Below, in pieces: positions 1-10,785 of a DNA stretch of 64,000 bases. Position 1 is the first letter of the stretch. Every line of letters starts with the position of its first letter. The notes below the pieces were generated by a model. The model made no database searches and was not told the DNA's origin. It saw only the letters and a list, made by a program, of their open reading frames with translations. The translations under genes were made by a program, and so were the position numbers. Source of the stretch: Anthostomella pinea (lineage: Eukaryota; Ascomycota; Sordariomycetes; Xylariales; Xylariaceae); NCBI GenBank assembly GCA_963556695.1, contig CAUWAG010000010.1, positions 1,054,001-1,118,000 on the forward strand, written 5' to 3'.

Positions 1-538
1 GCAGGTAGTCACGGCTTATTTCGCTGCACTTGGCTTTCCCTTTCAACGGCATCGATTAGCTTACCCGAGCTCTCGTGTGTCATAGGCAAACCTAGAAAGC
101 ATGAAAGTCGCATGAGCAACTTGAAGTCACAAAGCGGCTTGGCATCGGAGTGTCGGACGGTCGCGGACTTAAAACGGGTGACTGCCCAGGGCTGCCATGT
201 GGCCACCGGCCGATTCATCCATCCCGAACCTGGCAGCCCTGGCTAGCTCTCCTATACGATCCTTGCATGGGCCTGCACAAGCCGCCTGGATTCCTAGTGG
301 CATACCCTGGCATACCCTTTGTGATGAGAAATCCCCTCATAATGGGACGGCTCGCTGCCGGTGCAAACACGCAAACACTAGGCCCGAACACCGATGAGTA
401 CATATAGAAAGCCTGCCCCCGGCAGGCTGGAATGCATGCGACTTTCCCCTTTGGCTTTGGTGCATCCAAGACATCTTCTCTTCATCGGATTTCTAATACC
501 CATTTCAAGGCTCATCTTTCGTCTGCGACCCTCTCCCA
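1..538. other. 5' flank of MFS gene, no gene seen
   Basis: No coding region is supported here; the short open frames overlap on both strands and lack protein-like composition. The last part before base 539 is the presumed promoter and leader of the transporter gene. Confidence 0.5.
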
Positions 539-2383
539 ATGTCGGCCGACCATGCCCCATCCTCGTCATCGTCTGTCACGATGACAGAGGCTGACCGCGA
601 TGTCGAGTCACACCAGGCCAGCCCCAAACTCCCATACTTCAAACGCCAGTTCGACCAAGCCGGCGTCACTCCCGCCGTACTGGGATGGAAGTACAGGGGA
701 TCGGGCACAGAAGAGGATCCCTTCCTCGTCGACTTCCTTCCCGATGACCCCAAAAACCCCATGAAGTTCCCCACATGGAAGAAGTGGATGATCACAGCTC
801 TTCAAGCCATAGCCGTCCTCGCCGTCGCCTTTGTGTCGACGGCCTTCTCCGGCGGCATCAGCGAGGTTATCAGGGAGTTCCAGATCGGTACGGAGATCGC
901 CATCCTGGGCATATCGCTGTTCGTCACCGGCTTTGCATTGGGGTAAGTAATGTTCAATATCTCACGACGTTGCTGCGATACTAACCCGTCTGCCAGTCCG
1001 TTGATATGGGCTCCCTTGTCCGAGTTGTACGGCAGACAGCGCCTGTTCTTCCTCACTGTAAGGACACCTCACGTATTGCCACCCTATGAATATCGGTTGA
1101 CTGACACAACGCTGTAGTACATGTGCCTGACGGCTTTCAACGCGGGAGCTGCCGGAGCCCCTAACATCCAAGCACTTATTGTGCTGCGTTTCCTCGCCGG
1201 AACATTTGGAAGTTCTCCCTTGACCAACGCTGGTGGCGTTATTGCGGACATGTTCTCAGCCAAGGAGAGAGGGTTGGCTACGGCTATGTTTGCTACGGCA
1301 CCATTCCTTGGACCCAGCATCGGACCTATAGTAGGTGGTTTCCTCGGCGAATCAGCAGGGTGGCGATGGGTTGAGGGTCTAATGGCGGCATTCACTGGTG
1401 TGCTGTGGATCGTGTGCTCCTGCGTCGTACCCGAAACGTATTCGCCCGTCCTCTTGCGCAAGAGAGCTGCCAAGCTATCAAAGATGACTGGAAAACATTA
1501 CATCTCGAAGATCGACGCGGGTAAGCCAAAGCAGACCATCGGACAGAAATTCAAGGTTGCCCTTTCGCGCCCCTGGAAGCTCCTCTTCCGAGAGCCGATT
1601 GTCCTGATGACTTCGCTATACATGGCTATCGTGTATGGAACGCTCTACATGATGTTCGCCGCCTTCCCCATCGTTTTCCAGCAGCAGCGCGGGTGGAGCC
1701 CAGGCATCGGTGGCTTGGCTTTCTTGGGTATCGCTGTTGGCATGATGGGAGCCGTATTCTACTCGGCATATGATAACGTCAGATACGCAGAGATCGCCGA
1801 AGCGCGGGGCGGGCAAGCACACCCGGAGGCTCGCCTCCCGCCGTCTTGCATTGGGAGCGTATTGCTTCCCATTGGATTGTTCTGGTTCGCATGGACGAAT
1901 GGACCTGAGATCCACTGGATTGTTCCCATCATCGCCTCCGGCTTCTTCGCTGCGGGCCTTGTCTTGGTGTTCCTCAGCTTGATGAACTACCTGATCGACT
2001 CTTGTAAGTTGCCGCCCCGGTGTTGCACGATCAAACACTGCAAAGACTAACGTTTCTACTTAGACACCATCTACGCAGCCTCGGTGCTGGCCGCCAACTC
2101 TGTCCTACGTTCCCTGTTCGGCGCCGCATTCCCTCTTTTCACAACCTACATGTACGCGGACCTCGGCATCCACTGGGCAAGCTCCATACCAGCCTTCCTC
2201 GCCTTGGCCTGTCTGCCCTTCCCCTTCCTGTTCCACACATACGGCGAGACGATCCGCATGAAGTGCAAATACGCTGCCGAAGCGGCCGATGTTATGACGA
2301 AGATGCGGACGCGGCAGGACGACGACAGTGTTCCCGCGAGCGAGGCGGGCGCACTGCGGGAGAAGGAGGAGGAAGCAACATGA
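539..2383 (+). CDS. MFS transporter, DHA1 (drug/polyamine) family
   Basis: Integral plasma-membrane transporter of the major facilitator superfamily, probably a proton antiporter exporting drugs or polyamines; the substrate cannot be read from sequence. Four exons fit: 539-942, 997-1057, 1118-2003, 2064-2383, all with GT-AG introns of 54-61 bases and phases that join exactly, giving 556 residues. The N-terminus is hydrophilic and carries the [14 protein letters not shown] segment seen before TM1 in fungal DHA1 proteins. The joined exon 1/2 region gives the motif-A-like [15 protein letters not shown], followed by [22 protein letters not shown] and a repeated set of hydrophobic helices. A charged central loop (about residues 260-300) separates the two six-helix halves, and the last about 40 residues are charged and cytoplasmic. 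Start ATG at 539 is followed by an acidic leader; a second in-frame ATG lies at codon 15. The family call is firm; specificity is inference. Confidence 0.93.
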
Positions 2384-2669
2384 TGATCGAAGCATGGCAA
2401 AACAAACAGGATCGATCTTGAATTTACAGCATCATAGCGGCATCCGGCATACCCATCATAGCGACTTGGTTTTTTTTTTGCATTTAATTAGAACGGGTCT
2501 GGAAAGGATACCACACGCACACAGAGTGCACCTTGCATCTACTCACATAGTCTCCTTTAACTCTAATCAAAACACCACTTCTTGACGTAGGGTCGCCCAC
2601 TCATTTCGTTCAATGTGACATCCAAGTGCGACTTGTCAGGTCACACGTACCGGCTTCTGTTTACTACAG

Positions 2670-4290
2670 TCAAAGCTCATCACGCCCGCCCACCCGAATA
2701 TTGACCCCGGGGATATTAACCCTCACATTCCGCGTCGCCCCAATGCGCCCACCCACCTTCCCAAGCCCTGCAATTCCACCTCCTCTCCGATCCTCGTCGC
2801 CTCCCTCCGGCGGCGGCGTCAAAACACCGGGCGGCGTCCACGGCCTGACCCGCCCCTGCCAGACGTCGAAACCCCACCCCTGCAGCTCGCGCGCCGTGAT
2901 GCCGCGGCCCCGCGGGTACCGGTAGATCCGGCCGGTCGACAGCTGGTGCACGGCGCCGGCCGGGAATGATAAAGATGTCTCCCGCTCTGCCTCCCCGGCC
3001 AGTCCTAGCTCGGATAAAAGCGATGGGAAGTCCAAGGGGTCGGCCGTCACTATGGTCAGGCTGCCGTAGTGGCTGCGCGCGAGTGCGGCGAGGGAGGTGC
3101 GCAGCGCGGCGCGCTCGGCTGCGGTGCGTGCGAAGACGTAGACGATGGGCCAGCCGCGCTGATTTTGTGTCAGTACCTAGGCTTGTATATTGGGCGCGTG
3201 GTGTTACGCGGTGGTGGGTTGGGTTGGGGATATAATGAGCAGACACCATGCGGGAATGACTGCTTAATGCCAGGTGCTTATGCTCCCTTTCATTCCAGCC
3301 ACCTGGGACAGAGTGAGCGAGAACTCACGTCCAAAAACCGCTGGTGATTATGCGGCAGCAGCTCGCCAATAACAGGCCGCGAAGCCTCAACGACGAACTT
3401 CTCCAGCGCAGCCGTATCTTCAAATCCATCGAGGTCGTGCGTGTCGCCGTCGAGCGGCCTGTAGCACCTGACCAGCGGCGGCGCCTTGACGCCTTCGGCT
3501 TCCAGCGCGGCGGCGTCGGTGGCTAGGAGGCCGAAGGTGAACTCTTCTGCGTATTTCGCTGCTGTCTGGACAAAGGCTGTCTTGCTGGCGCTCTCGCTCT
3601 CGCCGTCGGTGCTTAGGTATGCGATGAAGACTGTCTCGTCGGCTGCCTTGAAGGCGGCGAGGGAGTTTGCGGTGATTTCTGTTACTGGCGGGCGCTGTAC
3701 TCTGTTGATCCAGGCGAGAATCCTGCCGTTTTTTTCGTATGAGCTCGAACTCGAACTGGGGAGGGTCTACCAGCCGAATGAATCACTTACGCTGAGGCTC
3801 TTCGGGAGCCATGGTAGGTCGATGTGGGTTCTTCGTTCTTGTAGAGCTTGGCTGTCGTGGTTGATGAGACGCCGTGCGAAGCGCAGGCGTTTGGACTCGC
3901 GGCGCAGTCGATGCTGGCTATATGTACCTGGGCTTCTGCTGCTGCTTGATACCATTCTGGCTCCAGATATTTGGTTCTCTCACTGGTAACATGTTAGATT
4001 TCATTAATGATAGCAGCGAGAAAATCACTCACTCTCCAGGCTAGAGTTCGAGTCCACGTTAGACTGCTGCAACTGAGAAGTCGCGTCGCGGACGGAAGAC
4101 TCACGACCACAACTGGGACAGTCAGTAGCTTACAGAGCGCGAATGGGGATTGTATCGTAATCTTACATGCTACGACCGCCACATCATTCTGGATCGTCGA
4201 CTGAAGCTCCTCCGCAGAGATATGGCCCCATGCCTCACCGCTCGCGATCAAAGCGGACAGCCCTAGCGCAAACAACGGAAACCAGTGCAT
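2670..4290 (-). CDS. PDI-related ER protein, redox motif absent, RDEL tail
   Basis: Thioredoxin-fold protein of the protein disulfide isomerase family, predicted in the ER lumen. The start at 4290 encodes a hydrophobic signal peptide (MHWFPLFALGLSALIASGEAWG), followed by a thioredoxin-like strand (DVAVVAF), then LEPEW and the helix that follows the active site in PDI a-domains. b- and b'-like domains follow (VTEITANSLAAFKAADETVF; RGWPIVYVFARTAAERAALR), and the protein ends in GGRDEL, a KDEL/HDEL-type retrieval signal. No CxxC is visible where the a-domain active site should be, and no a' domain is present. My preferred exons are 4290-4167, 4112-4105, 4072-4029, 3982-3791, 3743-3329 and 3158-2670 (423 residues). 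This needs an 8-base micro-exon and a 32-base intron. An alternative model fuses 4112-4033 and starts the next exon at 3978 (431 residues). Family and signals are well supported; the exon 2-3 region is not. Confidence 0.8.
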
Positions 4291-4824
4291 ACTGGCGAAC
4301 TGGCTTTATGAGGAAAAGAGATCACTACTGGTGCATAGAGAAACGCATCAGTTTAAGTTTTTGGCTCTGTAGACTTCGCTCAGAGGACACATCTCTCGCT
4401 GTATCGCATGAGACATCAGATTGATGGCTCTGTTGTGTTTCATCGTGGAGGTTCTTGGCGCTCCCCTGTTAGTTGAGGCCGTTAAGGGCAGGGGTCCATG
4501 GGTGTCATTGGCCTCTCGGCCAGTCTGCCGACTGCCAGTGAAAGGCTTGCATAATCACCTTGGCTCAGCGATTATTCGAGGGACAATCGAGTATAATAAA
4601 CCCGAGAAGGCTGTTTATTACACAGGAAACTGGATTGTCGGCGATGCGTCACCAAAACATCAATTCAGGGGCTTCCACAGGTGGGATTGCCTGAACTTTG
4701 GGATGCCCATGAATAATGCCCCAACTTCGCTCCATCCGAAGAGAGAGCAGTTTATAATTCACGGATCAAACTTGTCTCTCTTACAGCCCCTGTCATTGCT
4801 CCTGTATACGACTAAAGCTAGCTA

Positions 4825-5984
4825 TCAGACGAACGGCCGAGGTTGATCGCTCGACGGAGACTTCCTATCCGCGAGCATAACATCCCCATGCTCCTCGACA
4901 TGATTTCCAGGCAGCCCCTTCAGCCCCCTCCCAGACGGCTTAAACACAAAGCCAGGGTGCCCGATGCACAGGGACGAGACAGCCAGCACGATCAACACGC
5001 CCTCCAATCCGATAAACAGAGGCTGGTCGTGGATCAGCCCGCCCGTGTATCCCTGGTTGAGCTCGGCCACCCGGTAGGCGCATCGCGCGAGGATGAGCAG
5101 CACCGCAAACCCCAAGAAGCAGAGGAAGAGCTTCAGACGCGTGCCGACGCTGCCGCTGCCGCTGCTGCCGCCGGGCGGCTTCTTCGTCTTGAAGTACCTG
5201 ATCAGGTATTCGGCGAGCAGGCTGCAGAAACAGCACGTGGTGAAGACTTGGAAGCTCAGTCCGACGAGGGATATGTCAACGGCTACGTTGCTTGATCCCT
5301 TTGTCGTGGTTGACAGGGCACTGTGGAGGGATATGTCAGCGACCGGTACACGCCATAGGGTAAGTCAGGAGAGGTGATAGTGCGATCTTGGGATCTTGCG
5401 TGAGATTGCTCGATAGGGATAACCATGGGGTACGTGGAACGTGGAATAGAAAAATCAAGGGAGCACTTACCCTCCGACCGCCTGAAGGACCAAGGCCCCA
5501 ACATCACAAATGATGAAGATGATATAATACAGATTCGGTCTGAGACGCGAGATGGATGGGTCAAGGTTCACGACAATCTGCTTCATCGTGACATATATAG
5601 CCGCCGAGTAGAAGACTGGTGCTGAACCGACACATACTGCACGAAGACAGTCAAGTTCAGCGCCGACGAACGAGTCCAGGAGAAGAACGTACTGATCTGA
5701 AGCAGAAACCCGTTGAAACTGAAGGGGTTCTGGTAGAGCATGATGCGGCCGCCATACCCAATGATGTTGTACGCGGTGCCAACGACCACGCAGCCCGTGA
5801 ACCACCAGCTCTTCCATCGGATGCCGAGCCAGAGGTGGATACACATCAGGTTGAAGTATATGCATATGAAGGTGACGTTGGTGGCCAGGGACGGGCGATA
5901 CTGGAGGACGGACCATTCGAGGGGACATGTGTCCAACGTGCAAGTAGCATCGGGGCCGAAGGGGATGAGCCGTGATTCTTCCAT
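4825..5984 (-). CDS. RTA1-like lipid-translocating exporter family protein
   Basis: Seven-helix plasma-membrane protein of the fungal RTA1/RSB1 family, linked in yeasts to sphingoid-base export and resistance to sterol-directed drugs. Exons 5984-5693, 5636-5471 and 5320-4825 join in phase to 317 residues, the usual family length. The N-terminus has the family pattern PFGPDATCTLDTCPLEW before YRPSLATN and the first helix. Then come the conserved GIRWKSWWF and IGYGGRIMLYQNPF segments, the exon 2 stretch VFYSAAIYVTMKQIV and LDPSISRLRPNLYY, and the AEYLIRYFK loop. The soluble C-terminal tail is basic then acidic. I chose ATG 5984 because it places the conserved PFGPDA about ten residues from the start, as in relatives; an in-frame ATG at 6029 would add 15 residues. 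The substrate is not determinable. Confidence 0.9.
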
Positions 5985-6029
5985 GTTGGTTTTGGAAATC
6001 CACGAGAGACTGGCTGGTACGAAAGACAA

Positions 6030-7124
6030 GGACAGCCAGACAGATGGGATAGGGCGAGTCGCTGGATGTTATAAGTAGACGGCAGTCATGGAGCGGCTTG
6101 GATGCAGACAATTGTGTATGCAGATATCAACCAGACAGCACGAAGACGAGATGCCATGCTTGATTATATATCGTGTACTCACCGATGCCAGCCCTAAATC
6201 CAAGACGAGGGTCTCACGGCTAAACCAAGGCATCATATCATAGGTACTGCTGTCATTGGAATGCAGCCCGGTAGGATGCATTCGTCACCACTCGCTCCAA
6301 GCAGAGGCTCTGGGGGTCCAATCAACGGATTAGCGACCCGAATAGAACATCTTTACGGTGGAAAAGGCGTAGGAAAAGCAGACTTCATCTGAGATCAAGG
6401 CAATATGATCTGTTTACCCTGTGGTAGTCCTACAACGCCGGGCCAATCAGGCGCAGAAGACTTTCGCACTCGCTTGGCCGTTTGGGAATAACGCGATCTC
6501 TACCCTGCGTGGCGTCCGCGAATCTCGGGCTAGGAGGCTCAACTTCGGGCGCCGCGGGCCACGTGGATGCCGTGCTCACTGCTATCCCAAACGGGATTGC
6601 GAATGCGATGGCCGTTGGCCCCTTGGCCTTCGTTGGTGCGGAATCCTGTTGCGGTTAGCGGAGATTATGCGTCATCACCTCTTTAATTGTCGTAGACAAC
6701 ATCATCACTGCCGTTCAAGTCTTATCACCTTCCAAGATATTCCGTGAGGCTTGGAAGCACAAAAGTATAAGGCTCTACTTACCCATAGTGTGAGAGGTAC
6801 GTGGGTATAGACGCTGCTTATTTCTACATATGTTCTCATAGACGCAGTGTCAGGCAAGCTGCGACATCATTCCGTCGAACCGTACCATCCTGGCTACCTC
6901 CTCAGAGAGAACACCAGATTCCAAATGCCAAACATAAAGTATGTGGTGCAAGCCGGGAGCACTGTTCAACGATACCACGCCGACTGCTTTCCGTTCCCCG
7001 CGACAAGTATGCCCCTCGCAGCTATAGGTCACAAACGCAGCGATCCCACAGATTGCGACAGGACCGACAGTATGTTCTATTTTGGTATTTCGGTCGGATC
7101 TCCCCATCGTCGTCGCTGTCCTCC
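6030..7124. other. intergenic, no gene supported
   Basis: This gap separates the RTA1-like gene from the next minus-strand gene. The open frames at 6421-6747 and 6801-7488 are either antisense shadows or carry no protein-like composition. Nothing else was recognised. Confidence 0.5.
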
Positions 7125-8146
7125 TCATCCCCATCCTCCTCGTCGTCGTCCCTTCTCCTCACCTTCGCCCTCCTCATTCTCCTTGCCGCCATCGTCTTTC
7201 TCGTCGCCGTACACACCTTCGGCGGTCTTCTGGAGATCATCCAAGACATCCCTAAGCCGTTGGAAGAGGCCCTGGTCATTCGCCATTTGGACGAGCTCGA
7301 TGAACTTCTTCAGCCACTCGCCATCGTCGTCGGTCGCCAGCTGCCACTGCTCATCCTTGTCCAACTTGGCCAGCATCTGGACAAAACTTCGGTCCCAATC
7401 GACACAGTATCGGCGTACCTTTCAGCAATCCGCAGAGTTTAGTAGGAGTTCCGCTGCAAACACTCCCGACACCGGATGTGTTCTCTAAACCTTCTCGCCT
7501 ACCAAGAACTGGAGGGCGAAGGGAAGAACTTGGCTGGAAGAAGGAGACGCCAAGGGTTGATGCCAACCACTTGCTGATAGACTTACCTGGTTCGAGAGCT
7601 CGCCAGTGCTGAGCAGTAGGTTCTTGAAGATCTTGCACATGGTCTCGACGGCGCTTTTCTTCGTACCGTACGACGAGTGCGGCCATGTGTTCTCCAAAAT
7701 ACTGTCCAGTATACCCTCGATGGCGGCCGAGACCTCATACTGCTTCGAGACGTCGTTCGAGCTGTAGCGTGTATTGAGCTGCTGCCACTGCAAGATAATG
7801 TTAGCGGCTATGTTCTGATTTGGTGGCTCGCAGTGCAAGAGAGGGAACATACGGCATCCTCGCTGTGCGGGTCAAAGTCCATAAACCGTGCCCTCTCAGC
7901 AGCCTCGATTGCTTGCACGCTCATTGACATTTCGCGGGCCGTTTCGGGGTCACGGACGACGGCGCGGCAGAGCAGGCGCTTGACGTCCTTGTAAGAGATC
8001 AAATCGATCCATGACGATATCTGCGCCATGCTTTGGCGCTCCGTTAAGGGTGCTGCCGGTACCACTGAGGCCGGCTGTGTCCGACGACCGCTGCTCTCGC
8101 CATCATCGTCGTCCACTCGGCGCCGCTTCGCTGGACTGGTCGACAT
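7125..8146 (-). CDS. unrecognised helical protein with basic N-terminal signal
   Basis: I do not recognise this protein. Three exons (8146-7853, 7787-7587, 7418-7125) with canonical GT-AG introns of 65 and 168 bases join in phase 0 to 262 residues, which makes a real gene likely. Residues 5-11 (PAKRRRV) look like a nuclear localisation signal. Residues about 35-235 are strongly helical and charged (SWIDLISYKDVKRLLCRAVV, WQQLNTRYSSNDVSKQYEV, EWLKKFIELVQMANDQGLFQ). The C-terminus is acidic and Gly-rich, ending in EEKGRRRGGWG. No catalytic motif, membrane segment or signal peptide is seen. The P-rich/acid tails and central helical bundle suggest a nuclear adaptor. A faint similarity in layout to proteasome-tethering Cut8/Sts1 proteins is speculation. 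Confidence 0.75.
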
Positions 8147-10073
8147 GGCTTGTGTTGCGCTGGGGCTCTGCTCGATTTCCGGTATTCAGCTGCAGATGCA
8201 CAATTGAATTGTCTTTGGTAGGTACCATAGTAGGTAGTAGGTAGATGGGAGTTTAGTAGGATTCGGAAGGTAAGGTATGCGCTGAGGGCAAGTTCTTCAA
8301 GATTAAGACGCGTTCATGGGCAGGTGCGTCTCGCAACTGGGAATAAGGCATGCTGATGCACTGAACAGCTGCTATGGCAGTAACGACCCAGCCCACACAC
8401 GTGCATCGATGCAGTTGAGCAAGTGTCTCCTGCCACGACGCGTATTGCCGTGTACTGACAATATGAGGGTATTTGAAGGGCATTTTGAGGTTTCTAGCAC
8501 GAGTTTTCTCTAGTGCCTCGAGTTCCTCCTTGACAGAACGGCGTCTTTCGAACAGGCACAATTCCGTACTTCAGGCGTGTCCAAACTGTCCTCACACGGG
8601 TAAGTGAGCCTCTCGAGAGGATCACAGCCTTGGTGGAGGAGCAAGATGCAGACCAAAAAGAAGCGCGATGACTGCCGAATATCAGAGATGTTAGAACTAG
8701 GTAGGTACCACCTGAGATGGGATGGGTCTTGCCGTTATTACTTCCTTATTACTTCCAAGCCTTCAGCCGGTATGCCGTACAGCCAGCCACACCATTCAGA
8801 TACCAGAACCGGACGGTGACCACGACATAACAATACTACATCTCGCGCCGATCGCCAACATCGTCCTCGACATCCTGAGAAGACCGCTCTTGGGTTGGAA
8901 GTTGAATCTTGTCCAGCTTGTAAGACTTTACGTCATTGAGGCAACGGGCGGAACCAGCTCTGAGGTGAGAACCCATGTTATTGTAAAAGAAAAGGAAGCC
9001 CATGACGACTTCCTTTCAAGATGAGATTAACCTTCTCCAGGAGTGCTTCGATCTCCAACTCTACTACGTCTGGGAATCATAGCGGTTTGCGTTTCCGCGT
9101 GGTGGCGAGTTCGCAACTCGGCGACAATGACAGGATGAGAGTTGTCAATCTGGCCGAAGCCTTGTTGGTGGAGAGGACACAACAATGATGAACATGGACG
9201 AGCTCAAGTCTTCACATGCAGGCCACGAGAGCAACGGTTCAACAAGTGCTGAGCCGCTCATCAATGAAGGCCGGCTATCGGGTGAAGTCTAGATGTGGTA
9301 GAAAACAGAGGATTGGTGTTCCACCAACGCCGCCACTGCCGCCACAGTCCTGTAGAACCCGAACTCACGCGTCGGATAGATTGAACGCCAAATTCTTCTC
9401 GAACATGTCCAATTAACGCGACCACGCGCGTTGGTAGCACGCACGAATCCCGAGTCCCAGGAAGGCAACACTCGCTCATGTGTGACGTTACTGCGAGATA
9501 CGTACAGCCGCCCAGGGAGGGGCCAGGAGTGCGCCGGGGAGCCGTCGGAAATTGGCTGGCTCCGTCTCTAATAAGAATCAAGATGCAGCCCAAAGGTCCA
9601 GGCGCGGTGGCGCACGGGGACTCGACAGGACACTTGCCCGACGGAGTCTAGCAGCACCAGCAGCGGCTATCATTCGACAAGGATTGGAAATTATAGCTGT
9701 CAGGGGTAAAGTTATGATCGACAAGGGGGTCCGCAGCAAGGCGATGCAGGGGATGGCACCCCTTCTTTCTGGGGGTTTGTCCGCGCCCCTCAGAAGGCTG
9801 GCAAACGCTTCTGGCCCGAGAATTGTTTCTGATATCACGACTTGTGGTCACTCAGGGTTCTGAACATCATTACTCCGTCAAAATGGCTTATTGCAAAATG
9901 GACATTGGAATGTTAGGTTGTCAGAGGCATCCAAAGCCCATTAAATACAATTAGAATATTAGGTACAGATGCCAATAACATCCATCTTCCACGTTCCTTC
10001 ATGAGCAGTGCTATCGTACGTAGCCTGCCTTCCAGGCTCATCCGAAAATATTAACAGAGAAGCTTGGATACGC
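8147..10073. other. intergenic; one possible small minus-strand exon
   Basis: No complete gene is supported. One minus-strand open stretch at about 8570-8450 reads like protein (RRRSVKEELEALEKTRARNL then KMPFKYPHI) and is followed by a GTCAGT-like donor. I could not find convincing partner exons. The promoter of the 8146 gene lies at the left end; it contains several copies of the GGTAGGTA/TAGGTAG type that are frequent in ascomycete intergenic DNA. Confidence 0.35.
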
Positions 10074-10785
10074 TTAAGCGAAGAGAACAGCGGCAACACC
10101 GGCGGCGGCGGCCATCAGGGCAGAGGCACCCATGGTGGAGGCACCGGCCGTGGGGATGGGGCTCATGCTGGGGGAGCTGGGGGAGCCGGAGCTGGAATAG
10201 TAGGTTAGCATTTTCTTCGTTGCGATCACCTCTCTTCCGACTGTTTCAGGGCTCAACTTACGTGGTAGGGTAGCTACCGGTGGGGGCAGGGGCACCAGTG
10301 CCGGCCGGGTAGGTGGCAGCGGGGGTGGTAGCGGCCTCAGCGGTGCTGGTCGACTCAACAGGGACAACGGTGCTCAGCGTGGTCGGGTAGGGGGCAGACA
10401 CCATGGTGTTGCCAGTGGCGGACGTGACCGGGGAAGAGGCCGCCGGTGCCGAGGCGCTGGAGGAGCCAACGGGGTAGCCAGCCGGGACGCTGGGGACCAC
10501 GGAAGGGTATCCGGAGGCGGCAGAGGTGGCGACGGAGGTGGCGACGGAGGTAGGGTAGGTAGCCTCGGCGGACGAGGTGGCATAGCTGGGAACCTCGACG
10601 GAGGTAGGGTAGCTGGGAACCTCGGGGGTCTCAGTGGCCGACACAGCGGCGGTGCTGGTGTGGCTGCGGGCCGGGCAGTTGGTGACCTCGGGGCCGCACG
10701 AGGTGATGGTGACGACGTCGGTCTCGTAGAGGGTGCTTCCGGCCATGGCGGCTCCGGCGAAGAGGGCAGCAGCAGCGAAACGCAT
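10074..10785 (-). CDS. GPI-anchored Ser/Thr-rich cell wall protein
   Basis: Small secreted protein predicted to be lipid-anchored to the plasma membrane or cell wall. Two exons, 10785-10262 and 10191-10074, join in phase to 213 residues. Residues 1-16 form a signal peptide (MRFAAAALFAGAAMAG). The segment STLYETDVVTITSCGPEVTNCPARS, with its two cysteines, matches the N-terminal signature of many filamentous-fungal GPI cell wall proteins. The central about 140 residues are Ser/Thr/Pro/Ala-rich with imperfect SYPTSVE/YATSSAEA/YPTSVATS repeats, suited to heavy O-glycosylation. The C-terminus has a small-residue omega-site region (GASTMGASA) and a final hydrophobic tail ending in VAAVLFA, as needed for GPI transfer. 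There is no enzymatic motif, so a structural or adhesion role is inferred. Confidence 0.88.

Noticed and set aside
4421..4846. 141-codon plus-strand ORF with a hydrophobic start
   Set aside because: It fills the gap between two minus-strand genes and overlaps the stop of the RTA1-like gene; no motif and no splice or promoter support.
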